The notes: generated by a model not told the origin, from the sequence alone. A stretch of DNA of 42,443 nt from Solibacteraceae bacterium (GCA_021324015.1 JAJPJX010000103.1:1-42443), one strand, 5' to 3'. Counted from the first letter of the stretch, positions 9,745-20,200 are shown. Translations and numbers: made by a program.

Positions 9745-11121
9745 TTAGGGTTGGGGCCTGGGATAGGCTCCCGTAGGTGTTGCCGGATCCGCCTTGCGAG
9801 ATTGGGCCTCGGCATAGGCCTGCTGCACTTCGGCCGGAAAACCGGAGATCAGGCGCCGGATACGGCGCTCCATTTCTGCCACTACGGCAGAATTTTCAGC
9901 CGCCACGTCGTAGCTCTCGTCCGGATCCTCGGCCAGGTTGTAGAGTTCGGCGCGCGGCAGCAGAAGGTTGTGCCGGCCGCCCGGGGGCGCGGGCGAATAG
10001 GCTGCCGAGTTGTGGCGGGCGATGTGCAGCTTCCAGTTCCTCCAGCGGGCGCATTGCAGATCCCAGTTGTCGAAGTACAGCAGGATTTCGCGGTCGATGG
10101 ATTCCTTTTCTCCGGCGAGGAGCGGCCAGATATCCACGCCATCGAGCGGTTTTGCCGGCAGCGACGCGCCGGTAAGCCGCGCCACGGTAGGGAAGACGTC
10201 CATCATGGAGGCCAGCGCATCCGAGACAGGGCCCGCCGGGATCTTGCCGGGCCAGCGCGCCAGGAAGGGCTCTCGGATGCCGCCCTCATAGGTCGTCCCT
10301 TTCCGCCCCCGCAGACGGCCGGGACTACCCTGGTACCAGGGGCCGTTATCGCTCGAGAACATCACCAGTGTGTCCTGGTCGACGCCGTTTTCCCGCAGCG
10401 CGCGCAGCACCTGGCCCACGCTCCAGTCGATCTCCTCCACCACATCGCCATACAAGCCCTCCGCGGACTTGCCGCGGAAACGCTCGGACGCCGCCAGCGG
10501 AATGTGCGGGAAGGTGTGCGGCAGGTAGAGGAAAAACGGCTCCCGGGCGGACTTTTGCAGGAAGCCCAGGGCCTCTTCGGTGTAGCGCCGGGTCAGGGTT
10601 TCCAGGCGTGCGGGCTGCTCGATCACCTGCGTATCCCGCATCAGCGGGCGGGGCGACATGTCGTTGCTGTAGGGGATGCCGAAGTAGGCGTCGAAGCCTC
10701 GGCTGGTGGGCAGATACGGCGGGGTGTGGCCCAGGTGCCACTTGCCGATGCACATGGTCCGGTAGCCGCCGGCCTTCAGCACATCGGCCAGCGTGGTCTC
10801 GTCGCGGTTCAGGCCGCCGGCATCCCGCGGAAACAGGACGCGCGGCACGCCGACGCGCGTGGGATATCGGCCGGTCAGCAGCGCGGCGCGCGAGGGGGAG
10901 CAGACCGGATCGGCCGAGCAGAAGTTGGTGAAGCGCACACCTTCGGCGGCCATGCGGTCCAGGTTCGGGGTGCGGATGCGGGAGCCGTAACAGCCCAAAT
11001 CCCCATAGCCCAGGTCGTCACAGAGGATGAAGACGATGTTGGGTAGCCTGGCGGGCGCGGCCCGGAGTGTGGCACCCAAGGCTGCGCCCGTGGACTTGAG
11101 AAACGCACGTCGATGAATCAC
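9745..11121 (-). CDS. Exported arylsulfatase-type sulfatase
   Basis: A 458-residue type I sulfatase that hydrolyses sulfate esters. The formylglycine site is C74 in VCSPSRAALLTGRYP, matching C-x-P-S-R, so activation needs a formylglycine-generating enzyme, not seen in this window. The metal Asp pair is in FILCDDLGYGDLGCYG, and HTFPHIPL and MFSSDNGPWYQG are further family blocks. I place the start at the GTG at 11121, which gives a short leader (VIHRRAFLKSTGAALGATLRAAPA) with a HRRAFLK twin-arginine motif. A longer open frame reaches 11595 but runs antisense through the neighbouring sulfatase and is unlikely. Only 16 bases separate its start from the divergent sulfatase at 11138. cysK follows 12 bases downstream. 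Confidence 0.9.
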   Translation of the reverse strand: MIHRRAFLKSTGAALGATLRAAPARLPNIVFILCDDLGYGDLGCYGSRIRTPNLDRMAAEGVRFTNFCSADPVCSPSRAALLTGRYPTRVGVPRVLFPRDAGGLNRDETTLADVLKAGGYRTMCIGKWHLGHTPPYLPTSRGFDAYFGIPYSNDMSPRPLMRDTQVIEQPARLETLTRRYTEEALGFLQKSAREPFFLYLPHTFPHIPLAASERFRGKSAEGLYGDVVEEIDWSVGQVLRALRENGVDQDTLVMFSSDNGPWYQGSPGRLRGRKGTTYEGGIREPFLARWPGKIPAGPVSDALASMMDVFPTVARLTGASLPAKPLDGVDIWPLLAGEKESIDREILLYFDNWDLQCARWRNWKLHIARHNSAAYSPAPPGGRHNLLLPRAELYNLAEDPDESYDVAAENSAVVAEMERRIRRLISGFPAEVQQAYAEAQSRKADPATPTGAYPRPQP

Positions 11122-11137
11122 TGGCTTCCATAATAAG

Positions 11138-12586
11138 ATGATCCCGATGCGACGGCGAACTTTTCTGGCCCTGGGGGCTGCGCCGCTGGCCGGGCGCGCG
11201 GCCGAACGGCGGCCCAACGTGCTTCTCATCCTGCCGGACCAGTTGCGGGCGCAGGCGCTCGGCGTCATGGGCAACCGGGACGTGCGCAGCCCGCACATCG
11301 ACCGGCTGGCGGCCGAGGGCCTGCTATTCCGGCAGACGCTCGCGAACACGCCGGTGTGCTGCCCGGCGCGCGCGAACATCCTGACGGGGAAATACGCGCA
11401 CCGCAACGGGATGGTGGCCAACGACCTGCGGCTGCGGGAGAGCCAGCCGACCATGCCGCAGGCATTCCACGACGCGGGATACCGCACCGGCTTCATCGGC
11501 AAGTGGCACCTGGACGGCGGCAAGCGCCAGCCGGGATTCGTGCCGCCCGGGCCGCGGCGCCACGGCTTCGAATTCTGGGCGGCCAACGAGTGCAATCATT
11601 CTCACTTCCACACGCAGTATTTCCGCGATACCTCGCAGCCCATCCCGATCGAGAGGTTCGAGCCGGAAGCCTGGGTGGACCTGGGAGTGGAGTTCCTGCG
11701 CGGCAGCCAGCGCGACACGAGGCCGTTTTTCCTCACCGTCCAGATGGGCCCGCCGCACGACCCGTACAAGGCCCCGCCGGAGTTCGCGCGGCTGTACGAC
11801 CCGGCGAAGCTGGAGATGCGGCCCAACTGGCGCGGCGGGCCGGGGCTGCCGGGGCGGCAGGACCTGGCGCAATACTACGGCATGATCACCGCCGCGGACG
11901 CGCAGATCGGCAGGCTGCTGGCGGAATTGGACCGCCTGGGCATGCGCGAAGACACCATCGTGCTGCTGACCTCGGATCACGGGGACATGCTGGGGTCGCA
12001 GGGCCGGCGGCTGAAGCGGAAGCCCTGGGAGGAATCTATTCGCGTGCCCGGCATCCTGCGATATCCGCGCCAGGTCCGGCCGGGGCGCACCAGCGACTGC
12101 CTGTTCACGCACGTGGATTTGGCACCCACGCTGCTGGCGTTGTGCGGCGTCCAAGGCCCGGACGGAATGCAAGGGACCAATCTCTCGAAAGTCGTGCTGG
12201 GCAGGGAAAGCCGGGGACCGGACTCGGCGTTTTTTCAAATCTTCGGGCCGTACCAGGGCGACGGCACCGAGGACGGGTGGCGCGGCGTGCGCACCGCGCG
12301 GTACATGTACGCGCGCTTCGAATCGAAACCCTGGGTGCTCTTCGACCTGGAAAAGGACCCGTACGAGATGCGCAACCTGGTAGACGAGCCCGGCGCGCGC
12401 GGCCTGGTTGCCGAAATGGAGCGCCGGCTGGCCGGCTGGATCGAGCGCACCGGAGACTCCTGGCGATACGACTGGCACGAACTGGTGGAGGACAACGGGC
12501 GGCTCTACCGGCACGAGACGTTCTACACCGTGGACGAGTATCTCGCATGGGCAAAGCAGCATCCGGAGGCGGAGAAGGCGAACTGA
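11138..12586 (+). CDS. Exported sulfatase, divergent from its neighbour
   Basis: A 482-residue sulfatase of the alkaline phosphatase superfamily. The N-terminus MIPMRRRTFLALGAAPLAGRA is Tat-like, with the cluster RRRTFLA. The formylglycine motif is PVCCPARANILTGKYAHRNG, in which C74 of CCPAR fits C-x-P-[S/A]-R. DHGDMLGSQGRRLKRKPWEESIRVP is the conserved metal-binding region with an activating Lys. The pattern resembles choline-sulfatase and iduronate-sulfatase-like subfamilies rather than the first sulfatase. The real start may be the second ATG at 11147. It shares a very short divergent spacer with the gene ending at 9745, and its 3' end overlaps the methyltransferase by about 40 bases. Confidence 0.9.
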   Translation: MIPMRRRTFLALGAAPLAGRAAERRPNVLLILPDQLRAQALGVMGNRDVRSPHIDRLAAEGLLFRQTLANTPVCCPARANILTGKYAHRNGMVANDLRLRESQPTMPQAFHDAGYRTGFIGKWHLDGGKRQPGFVPPGPRRHGFEFWAANECNHSHFHTQYFRDTSQPIPIERFEPEAWVDLGVEFLRGSQRDTRPFFLTVQMGPPHDPYKAPPEFARLYDPAKLEMRPNWRGGPGLPGRQDLAQYYGMITAADAQIGRLLAELDRLGMREDTIVLLTSDHGDMLGSQGRRLKRKPWEESIRVPGILRYPRQVRPGRTSDCLFTHVDLAPTLLALCGVQGPDGMQGTNLSKVVLGRESRGPDSAFFQIFGPYQGDGTEDGWRGVRTARYMYARFESKPWVLFDLEKDPYEMRNLVDEPGARGLVAEMERRLAGWIERTGDSWRYDWHELVEDNGRLYRHETFYTVDEYLAWAKQHPEAEKAN

Positions 12587-13332
12587 GCCGCCCCTTCGCG
12601 GACCATTTTTCGGGGCACGCGCGGGGCTATGCGGCGCACCGGCCGGCCTATCCGCCGGAACTGGCGGACTTCGTGGCGGAGCAGGCGCCGCGGCGCGGCC
12701 TGGCCTGGGACTGCGGATGCGGATCCGGCCAGCTCTCCACCCTGCTGGCGGAGCGCTTCGAGCGGGTGATCGCTACCGACGCGAGCGCGGAGCAGATCGC
12801 ACAGGCCGCACCACACCCGAGGATCGAATACCGCCGGGCGCCGGCGGAGGCCAGCGGATTGCCCGCCGGCGTGGTGGACGCCGCCACAGCAGCGCAGGCG
12901 GCGCACTGGTTCGACCTGGAAGGTTACTACGCGGAGGTCCGCCGCGTCGCGCGGCCCGGAGCCATCGTGGCGCTGGTCACCTACAACCTGCTCGAAGTGG
13001 ACGCGCAGGTCGATCCGATCCTCCGCGGCTTCTACGCGGGGCCGCTGGGGTCCTATTGGCCGCCGGAGCGGCGGCACGTCGAAGACGGTTACCGCTCGCT
13101 GCCGTTTCCGTTCCCGGAAATCGCGGCTCCACCCCTGGAGATGCGGCGGAGGTGGCGGCTGGAGGATCTGCTGGGCTTCGTGGAAACCTGGTCCGCCCTG
13201 CGCGCGCTCGAACGGTCCCAGGGACGCGGGGCGATCGAGGCCTTCCGGCGGGACGTCACACGCGCCTGGGAAGCCGGACCGGCGGAGCGCCTGGTGCGCT
13301 GGCCGCTGACCATCCGGGCGGGCCGGCTCTGA
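12547..13332 (+). CDS. SAM-dependent class I methyltransferase
   Basis: A Rossmann-fold methyltransferase of about 261 residues (methyltransferase-11/UbiE-like). It has motif I as WDCGCGSGQLSTLLAERF, an acidic residue at the end of strand 2 in VIATDAS, and a post-motif region DAATAAQAAHWFDLEGYY that is typical of the trans-aconitate and YcgJ-like group. The start chosen is the ATG at 12547, overlapping the sulfatase end by 40 bases; the conserved sequence only begins near FADHFSGHARGY, about 17 residues later, so a later non-ATG start is possible. The substrate cannot be inferred. The overlap suggests translational coupling with the sulfatase. Confidence 0.82.
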   Translation: MGKAASGGGEGELSRPFADHFSGHARGYAAHRPAYPPELADFVAEQAPRRGLAWDCGCGSGQLSTLLAERFERVIATDASAEQIAQAAPHPRIEYRRAPAEASGLPAGVVDAATAAQAAHWFDLEGYYAEVRRVARPGAIVALVTYNLLEVDAQVDPILRGFYAGPLGSYWPPERRHVEDGYRSLPFPFPEIAAPPLEMRRRWRLEDLLGFVETWSALRALERSQGRGAIEAFRRDVTRAWEAGPAERLVRWPLTIRAGRL

Positions 13333-13387
13333 ACCCGCCGCGGGGCTGGGATAAAATGGGCGCACCGAGAGTGCAGGAGAGAATCTG

Positions 13388-14755
13388 ATGCTTGGAAAAA
13401 CAGGGAGACGCGACTTCGTGAGCGGAGCGGCCGCCGCCATCGCCACGGCTCAATTTCCGATTCTGGGGGCCAACGACCGGATCCGTGTCGGCCAGGTCGG
13501 GCTCGGCGGGCGCGGCACGGACCACCTGAAGTATTACTCGTCGCTCGATTCGGAGTGCCGCATCGTGGCCATCTGCGACGTGAACCAGGCCGCCCGCGAG
13601 CGCGCCGGCGCGCTGCTGAAGAAGACCAAGGGCTGGGACACGAAAGACTACGACGACATGCGCGCCATGTTCGAGTCCAAGGACGTGGACGCGGTCTCCA
13701 TCACCACGCCGAACCACTGGCACGCGCTGGCGACCATCTGGGCCTGCCAGGCGGGCAAGGATGTGTACGTGGAAAAACCCGCCAGCCACAACCTGTTCGA
13801 GAGCCGCCAAATGGTGGCCGTCGCGCGCAAGTACAACCGCATGGTGCAGGTGGGCTCTCAGAGCCGCTCCATCGCCCACAAGATGCGCGCGATGCAACTG
13901 CTGCGCGACGGCATTATCGGGCAGATCTATCACGCGCGGGGGCTGTGCTACCGGCGGCGGTTCTCGATCGGGCACACGCCGGACCAGCCTGTGCCGCCGG
14001 GGCTCGATTGGGATCGCTTCCTCGGCCCGGCGCAGTGGAAGCCGTATAGCAAAAACAAATTCGCTTACAACTGGCACTGGTTCTGGGACACCGGCAACGG
14101 AGACATCGGCAACCAGGGCGTGCACGAGATCGACATGTGCCTGTGGGGGCTGGGCCGCACCGGCTGGCCGGTCTCGGTTTCTTCGATCGGCGGCAAATTC
14201 GTGTGGCAAGACGATCAGGAAACCGCGAACACGCAGCAGACCACCTTCGATTTCGGGGACGCCCAAATCACCTTCGATGTGCGCAATCTGCCTTCGCCGA
14301 CCGAAGGCATGGCGCCGCTGAAGCCGAACTACACGGGCAATATTTTCTTCGGCGACGGCGGTTTTCTGGTGGTGGACTTCGCCGGATTTCAGGTCTACAA
14401 GAGCGCGGCGGCGAGCGTCAGCGGCGAAGCGGCGCGTGGGGCGGGCGCCGGCAACGTCGAGAAGTACGACAAAGTGATGGACGAGAAAGCGCAGGAGCAG
14501 TCCGCCTGGTCCACCAACCCGCACATGCAAAACTTTTTCGAAGCCATCCGGGCGCGCGACCATAAGCTGCTGCATGCGGATGTGGCCATCGGCGCGCACG
14601 CGGCGGCCTTCTGCCACCTGGCGAACATCAGCTACCGGGTGGGGCGCACGCTGCGCATGAACCGGGCCACGGGGCATTTCCTGGGCGACGACGAGGCCAA
14701 CGCCATGTTCACGCGGGACTATCGCGCGCCGTACGTAGTTCCGGCGCAGGTTTGA
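13388..14755 (+). CDS. Tat-exported Gfo/Idh/MocA family oxidoreductase
   Basis: A 455-residue NAD(P)-dependent oxidoreductase. The N-terminus has a Tat signal (GRRDFVSGAAAAIATAQ), so the protein probably folds with its cofactor before export. The Rossmann motif is GQVGLGGRGTDHLKYY, and the conserved EKPASHN carries the usual EKP lysine. The block FAYNWHWFWDTGNGDIGNQGVHEIDM is typical of the exported group expanded in Acidobacteriota and Planctomycetes. The start is well supported: ATG at 13388 follows GGAGA at good distance, and a GATAAAAT box lies about 30 bases upstream. These enzymes oxidise sugars or sugar derivatives, sometimes cleaving glycosides by a redox mechanism. The substrate is unknown. 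A second member is at 38439-39725. Confidence 0.9.
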   Translation: MLGKTGRRDFVSGAAAAIATAQFPILGANDRIRVGQVGLGGRGTDHLKYYSSLDSECRIVAICDVNQAARERAGALLKKTKGWDTKDYDDMRAMFESKDVDAVSITTPNHWHALATIWACQAGKDVYVEKPASHNLFESRQMVAVARKYNRMVQVGSQSRSIAHKMRAMQLLRDGIIGQIYHARGLCYRRRFSIGHTPDQPVPPGLDWDRFLGPAQWKPYSKNKFAYNWHWFWDTGNGDIGNQGVHEIDMCLWGLGRTGWPVSVSSIGGKFVWQDDQETANTQQTTFDFGDAQITFDVRNLPSPTEGMAPLKPNYTGNIFFGDGGFLVVDFAGFQVYKSAAASVSGEAARGAGAGNVEKYDKVMDEKAQEQSAWSTNPHMQNFFEAIRARDHKLLHADVAIGAHAAAFCHLANISYRVGRTLRMNRATGHFLGDDEANAMFTRDYRAPYVVPAQV

Positions 14756-14776
14756 GCGGGAGCAAGCTCGCAGGCC

Positions 14777-15856
14777 CTACGGCGCGCGCCACAGAACCGC
14801 GCGGGCATAAGCTCCACTGAGCGCCCGCACGGTTTTGCCCGCGGCATCGGTGGTTTCGTCCACCCCGTAATACATGGTGACGATGCGGCCCGGCGCGACT
14901 TCCGCTGAGCTGGGATAGCCGCAGTCGCTGTTGTGCGCATCGGCGGCGAGCACGATCAGTTCGGGGCCCCAGGTGCGCCCGAGATCGCGGCTCAGCATGG
15001 CCCGGGCGCCGAAGGGCCGGTTGCGTTCGCCATAGACCAGCAGCAGGCGCCCGTCGCGCAGCAGGATGACATCGGCGGGATGCTCGCGTTCCGCCGTGAG
15101 CCGGCGCGGCGGGCTCCAGGTGCGCCCCTGGTCGCCGGAATACGTGGCCGCCAGGTAGCCTCCGTGATGGGAGCGCGCCACGGCGAGCAGGCGCCCATCG
15201 GGCAGCAGAGCCAGCGCGGTCTCGTTGAAGTCATCGGCGATCAGGGTGGGATCGCCCCAGGTGAGCCCGCCGTCGCGCGAGCGGTAGAGGTAGGAAGTTT
15301 CGTGCTCCAGGCCCGGGCCGCGCTCGTAGTAGACGTTTAGCAGCACGGTGCCGCCAGGCAGTTGCACCATTTTCCCGAAAGGAGAAGCGCCATGCCGCGG
15401 GTCGATGAGCGACTTGGCGGGCGCCTCCCAGGTACGGCCGCGGTCGTGCGAGCGCACCGTGTAGAGGCCGTCGCGGGTGAGCTGCTTGAGGCGCTCGCCG
15501 CCCGGGCTGTAACTGCGGTCGATGATGTAGGTGACCAGGACCGTGCCATCGCGCAACTGGCCCACGGCCGGGTTGCGGTCGTCCATGGGAGCATCCGCCA
15601 GAAGGCCGCGGGACCAGGTGCGGCCGCCGTCGGTCGAGCGCACCCAGTCCAGGCGCCCCTGGGCGCCGATGTGCGTGTCACCGCCGCGCACGGCGGCGCC
15701 CAGTTCGCCGTTGTCCAGGCGGATCAGCACAGGGAAATATCCACCGCCGCGCACCACGTCCACGCGCTCGACCGCCACCTGGCGGCCGATCCAAATAGAG
15801 GCTTCCTGGGCCGCCGCGGGCAAAAGCAGGGCGAAACCGCAAACCAGATAGCGCAT
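14777..15856 (-). CDS. Sialidase-like BNR-repeat exported protein
   Basis: A 359-residue exported six-bladed beta-propeller. The start is the ATG at 15856, which begins a clean signal peptide, MRYLVCGFALLLPAAAQEAS; the open frame upstream runs antisense through the next gene and was discarded. Five Asp-box motifs of the S-x-D-x-G-x-T-W type are visible: RSTDGGRTW, RSHDRGRTW, RSRDGGLTW, YSGDQGRTW and LSRDLGRTW. These mark the sialidase superfamily, which also holds non-sialidase glycosidases and binding proteins. Candidate catalytic residues were not placed, so sialic acid is only one possible substrate. The gene is the last of a probable three-gene operon with the ceramidase-like gene (8-base gap) and the TonB receptor. 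Confidence 0.85.
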   Translation of the reverse strand: MRYLVCGFALLLPAAAQEASIWIGRQVAVERVDVVRGGGYFPVLIRLDNGELGAAVRGGDTHIGAQGRLDWVRSTDGGRTWSRGLLADAPMDDRNPAVGQLRDGTVLVTYIIDRSYSPGGERLKQLTRDGLYTVRSHDRGRTWEAPAKSLIDPRHGASPFGKMVQLPGGTVLLNVYYERGPGLEHETSYLYRSRDGGLTWGDPTLIADDFNETALALLPDGRLLAVARSHHGGYLAATYSGDQGRTWSPPRRLTAEREHPADVILLRDGRLLLVYGERNRPFGARAMLSRDLGRTWGPELIVLAADAHNSDCGYPSSAEVAPGRIVTMYYGVDETTDAAGKTVRALSGAYARAVLWRAP

Positions 15857-15864
15857 GGCAATTC

Positions 15865-17247
15865 TCAAGCGCTCCGGGCTCCCAGCGCCTGCCCGATGGC
15901 GCCGCGCATCTGTTTTTCGCATTCCGGAAAGGCGATCCAACTGTAGTGGTCGTTGTAGCCCTCCCGCGCGGACTCGGCGGTGGGGATGTAGCCGGGGGCG
16001 CACTCGCTGAAGCCCACCGTGACCACGAAGGAATCCGGCCGCATCTGCTGGGCCCAGAGTTGATACTGCACGAAGGACTCGGCCGGCACCAGCACCACGT
16101 GCGCCAGCTTGCCGCCGCCGGCCAGCTCCAGGCACGGCACGTCGATGGGGCGTCCCTCGGAGAGGCGCTCGCGCCAGCTTAAGCCGAGCGCGGCCTCAAA
16201 GCGCGCCAGGCGCGTGCGGCGCGGGTCGGCCAGCGTGTCTTTCAGCTCCTGGAGGGAGAAACCCGGCGTACGGCGCGGCTCCATGCGCAGGGCTGCGTTG
16301 CGGAAGCGCAGCGCTTCCAAGGGAAAGGGGCGGGTGTTCTTCCAGGCCTCTTCCATGGCCCGCCGCATGCGCCCGGCCAGCACGGGGCGGTTCGCGGGAC
16401 TGCCGTCGTTGTACTTGCCCGCCATGGTGTCGCCGCTGGCGCCGGACGCGTAGATCTGTAGGGCGTCCGGGGTGGCCTGCTGGCGGGCCTCGCGGGCCAT
16501 GCCGGGAAAATCGGCCGAGACCTCGCCCTTGCCGTAGTAGCTCATGGGGTGCGTCGAGTAGACCGAGAGCGCCGCCAGCGGGCGGCCGCCGTTCCAGAAG
16601 CTGAGGGTGCGCAGCCAGGGATCGATCAACCCCTCCGGCTGCGCGCGCACCGCGGGGTCCCGGGTGGCGCTGGTGCGCTCGAAGGAGACGCGCCCGTCCG
16701 GCAGCACGTAGCGCCGGTTCGAGGCGACCTGCTCGACGCGCGCCATACCCGTGCCGATATGCGAGACCGGGCGCAGGCGGCGCAGGCTTTCCCCCAGCGC
16801 GGCGGCCACGTTCCGGATGGTGCGATCCTCGAAGGCCGTGTCGCACAGGGGCTCGGGCACGTGATTCTCGGTGAGCAACTCCTGCGCGCGGCGGTCGGTG
16901 TAGGGCGCGTCGTGCTGGTGCACGCAGGAGACCAGCACCTTTTCGCGGCTGGTCCCGGCGGTCTCGGCCAGCACGCTGCGCCAGCGATCATAGGAATTGT
17001 TGCGGATCTCGCACCAGTCGATCACCGCCAGCACGTACGTGCTGCCCGCGCCGCGCAGCACCAGGCCGCGCGCGCCCAGCGGATCGACGATCTTCTTCGC
17101 CAGAACCGCGTTGAACAGCGGCGAGCCGAGCGGCGGCGTGACGTCGGCGCGGAAGGTGGCCAGCTCCCATTTCGAACCGGCGGCACGGGCGCGCCACGCC
17201 GCCAGCGGCGCCGCCACCAGCGCGCGCCGCGGAATCCTGATAGCCAT
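15865..17247 (-). CDS. Neutral/alkaline ceramidase-like hydrolase, exported
   Basis: A 460-residue member of the neutral/alkaline non-lysosomal ceramidase family. A leader MAIRIPRRALVAAPLAAWRARAAG suggests export. The family opening FRADVTPPLGSPLFNAV is followed by the metal-binding VSCVHQHDAPYTD, a second His region VYSTHPMSYYGKGEVSADFPG, and GFSECAPGYIPT toward the C-terminus. Ceramidases cleave the amide bond of ceramide; relatives in Acidobacteriota and Planctomycetes are abundant and mostly uncharacterised. It lies 12 bases after the TonB-receptor stop and 8 bases before the sialidase-like gene, so all three are probably one transcript and their substrates may be related. The family call is firm; the substrate is inference. 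Confidence 0.87.
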   Translation of the reverse strand: MAIRIPRRALVAAPLAAWRARAAGSKWELATFRADVTPPLGSPLFNAVLAKKIVDPLGARGLVLRGAGSTYVLAVIDWCEIRNNSYDRWRSVLAETAGTSREKVLVSCVHQHDAPYTDRRAQELLTENHVPEPLCDTAFEDRTIRNVAAALGESLRRLRPVSHIGTGMARVEQVASNRRYVLPDGRVSFERTSATRDPAVRAQPEGLIDPWLRTLSFWNGGRPLAALSVYSTHPMSYYGKGEVSADFPGMAREARQQATPDALQIYASGASGDTMAGKYNDGSPANRPVLAGRMRRAMEEAWKNTRPFPLEALRFRNAALRMEPRRTPGFSLQELKDTLADPRRTRLARFEAALGLSWRERLSEGRPIDVPCLELAGGGKLAHVVLVPAESFVQYQLWAQQMRPDSFVVTVGFSECAPGYIPTAESAREGYNDHYSWIAFPECEKQMRGAIGQALGARSA

Positions 17248-17259
17248 GCGGGGAGTGTA

Positions 17260-20200
17260 TCAGAACACGTATTTCAGCGCGAACTGCAACTGCCGCATGG
17301 TCTTCGCTGACGTGATGACGCCGAACGTGGAGGGGCTGCGGGCGTCCGAGCTGGGGGTGTTCCAGTTGGGATGATTGGTGGCGTTGAAAGCCTCCCAGCG
17401 GAATTGCAGCTCGTGGCTCTCGTGAATCCGCACGTTCCGGGCCAGCGAGAGGTCCGCCTCCCGCGTGCCCGGAGAGAGCAGTGTGTTGCGGCCCATGTTG
17501 CCGGGGCGCCAGCTCAGGTCCGGGTTGGAGAAGTTGAACGCCGCGATGTTCCAAAACTGCTGCGCGGAGCGGTTCGCTGGGATGGGGCTGATGCCGGTGG
17601 CATCGGGCTGGTTGCCCAGGGTGTTGAGTCCGGCGGTATCGCCGAGTTGCGCCACGTTGACCGGCGTGCCGCCGGCGAAAGTGATGATGCCGCCGAGCTG
17701 CCAGCCGCCCAGGATATGGCGGATGAAGCCCTGGTTGGCCAGGGGCTTTCCAGTGCCGAACGGTAGCTCGTAAACGTAGGAGGCCACGAAGCGCCGGCCC
17801 ACGTTGAACTGCGAGAGGCCGCGCTCCGCCTGGAGGTTGTAGCTGTTGGTGGGCCAGAGCGTGTCGCCGGAGTTGGTGCGGATGGCGCTGCCGCCGTCGA
17901 TGGCCTTCGACCAGGTGAAGCCGATCATGTAGGTCAGGCCCTTGCTGAAGCGCTGCGTGAGCTTGGCGCTGAGGGCGTGATAGTTCGAGTTATCGTTGCC
18001 ATCCACTTCCTGTAGCCGGCCGTAAGCGGGCCAGGGCGTGCGCTGGGCCACGCTGCGCGTGTCCGTGGGACCGGTCTTGACCACCGGCTGGTTATACAGG
18101 CGGAAACGTTCCAGCTTGTGGCCTTCGTTGCCCTGGTAGCCGGCTTCGAGTACCAGGTTCTGGGTCAGCTCCCGCTGGACATTGAACAGCCATTGCGTGA
18201 TGTACGGCGTGCGCATGCCCTGGATATTGCCCAGGAACTGCGGCGCGCCCAGGCAGGTGCCGGTGTACCCCGTGCACACGAAGCGCTGGCGCTCGAGCGC
18301 CCAGGGATCCTGAAGCACCGCGTTACGCTGCTCGTTGCTGGTGATGAACAGGTCGCGGCCGGCCAGGTTGCGGGACATGTCGAAGACCGGATTGCCCGTG
18401 TCCTGGACATAGAAGATGCCTGCCCCGGCGCGCAGGGTCCAATGGTCCGTGGGGCTGTAGGAGAGACCCAGCCGCGGAGCAAAGTTGTTGTTGTCCGGGT
18501 TGACCAGGCTGCGGCCCATGTACTGGTCGCCGGCCTGGGTAGCCTGTCCGTCGGCGAAGTGGAAATTCAGGCCCTGGTAAAAATCGCCGCTGCCCGGCCG
18601 GATGAAGATGGGCGGCTGCGCGTTGGGCAGCAGGCCGTTCGGACCCACGCCGGGGTTGAACAACTGGACGTTCATAATGCCCCGGTACTTATCGGCCCAG
18701 GGGCGGGCGTTCTCGTAGCGGATGCCCATGTTCACCGTCAGCCGTGGCGTGACCTTCCAGTCGTCCTGGACATAGCCGTAGTAGGAGGTGCGGCGCAGCA
18801 TGGCGTCCGCCATGGCGACCACGCGGGCGGATTGCGCCGGCAGACCCAGCATGTAGTCCGCGAAGATGAAGCCCGTGGCGTTGCGATTGGCCGGGTCGAA
18901 CGTGGACTGGCCGTCGAAGAGAAACTCGCCGGTGGCTTTCTGGTTGCCGTACTGGTTGTAGCGGTCGCGGCGGATCTCCCCGCCGAACTTGATCGAGTGG
19001 CGGCCGCGGATGAGCGAGAAGTTGTCCATGAACTGGAACGTGTCGTCGCGCGTGATCCAGGGAGTGACGCCGCCGAAGCTGTTGATGCCGCCCCCCAGGT
19101 CGATGGCCGGAACGCCATAGGCCAGAGGGCTGGCGGCGAACAGCCCATTGATGCCCAGGCCCGCCTGCACGTTGCGCGTGTTGGCGAAGTAGCCGGCCAG
19201 GTCGTTGTTGAACTGGTTCCACGCGAAGCGGGCTTCGTTCACCGCGGAGGCGCTCAGGATGCGCGTGTTCGAGATCATCCCCTGGCGCACGGTGGTGGCC
19301 ACGTGCAGCGAGTCGGTGAGGAAGGTGGCCGCCGGCGACTGGAAATCGCTGCCCCAACTGTAGCGGCCGAACCAACTGGACTTGCTGCTCTCGTTCCAAT
19401 CGATGCGCTGGTTGAACTGGTCCGAATCGGTAGGCGCCACGGCGTTCCGGATGTAGTTGCGCACCAGGCTGTTGCCGGGTACGGTGGGGGCGGGGAAGAA
19501 CTCCAGCATCTTCTGAGACGCCGGATTCAACTGGGACTGCGGAATCACGTTGTTCGGGTAAGGTGTGGCGGAGACGGCCACGCCGGCCGAGTTGAAGACC
19601 CTCGACGCCGGATCGAAGAGCGTGCGGTTGAGGGCGGAGAAATCGCCCTGGCGCATGGCCAGGGTGGCCACCGACGCGGTCACCTGCGTGGTGAGGCGGT
19701 CGCGCAGCTCTTCGAAATTCGACGTGAAGAAGAGCTTGTCCTTGCCGTTGAACACGCCCGGAATCATCACCGGGCCGCCCAGCGTGAACCCGTAGTCGTT
19801 GCGGCGGAAAGGATTCTTCCGGGCCTCCGACTGGCGCCATTCGCGGGCGTCTACGGCGGAATTACGCAGAAACTCGAAGGCCGCGCCGTGAAACTCATTG
19901 GTTCCAGGCTTGGTGCTCACGTTGATTTGCGCGGAGCCGCGGCCATACTCGGCGGAGTAGACCCCCGTTTGCACTTTGAATTCCTGGATAAAGTCCACCG
20001 AGGGATGGATGATGTAGGAGTTGAAATTGGGGTCTGTATTTTCCACCCCGTCGAGCGTGTAGCGGTTGAATTCCAGCCGCTGCCCGGCGACCGAGAGCGA
20101 GGTCTGGCTGCGCACGCCGCCCTGCAGGCCGCCGCCTCCTCCCGCGCCGCCCTCGGTGGTGACATTGGGGCTGAGGGTGACCAGTTGCAGGTAATCGCGC

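Noticed and set aside
9058-11046. Plus-strand frame of 662 codons across cysK and the first sulfatase
   Set aside because: It spans two real genes antisense and has no domain-like segments.
11121-11595. Long N-terminal extension of the first sulfatase, reaching 11595
   Set aside because: It runs antisense to the second sulfatase, shows no sulfatase homology, and hides the Tat leader that begins at the GTG at 11121.
15857-16135. Upstream extension of the sialidase-like gene
   Set aside because: It overlaps the ceramidase-like gene in another frame; the clear signal peptide starts at 15856.
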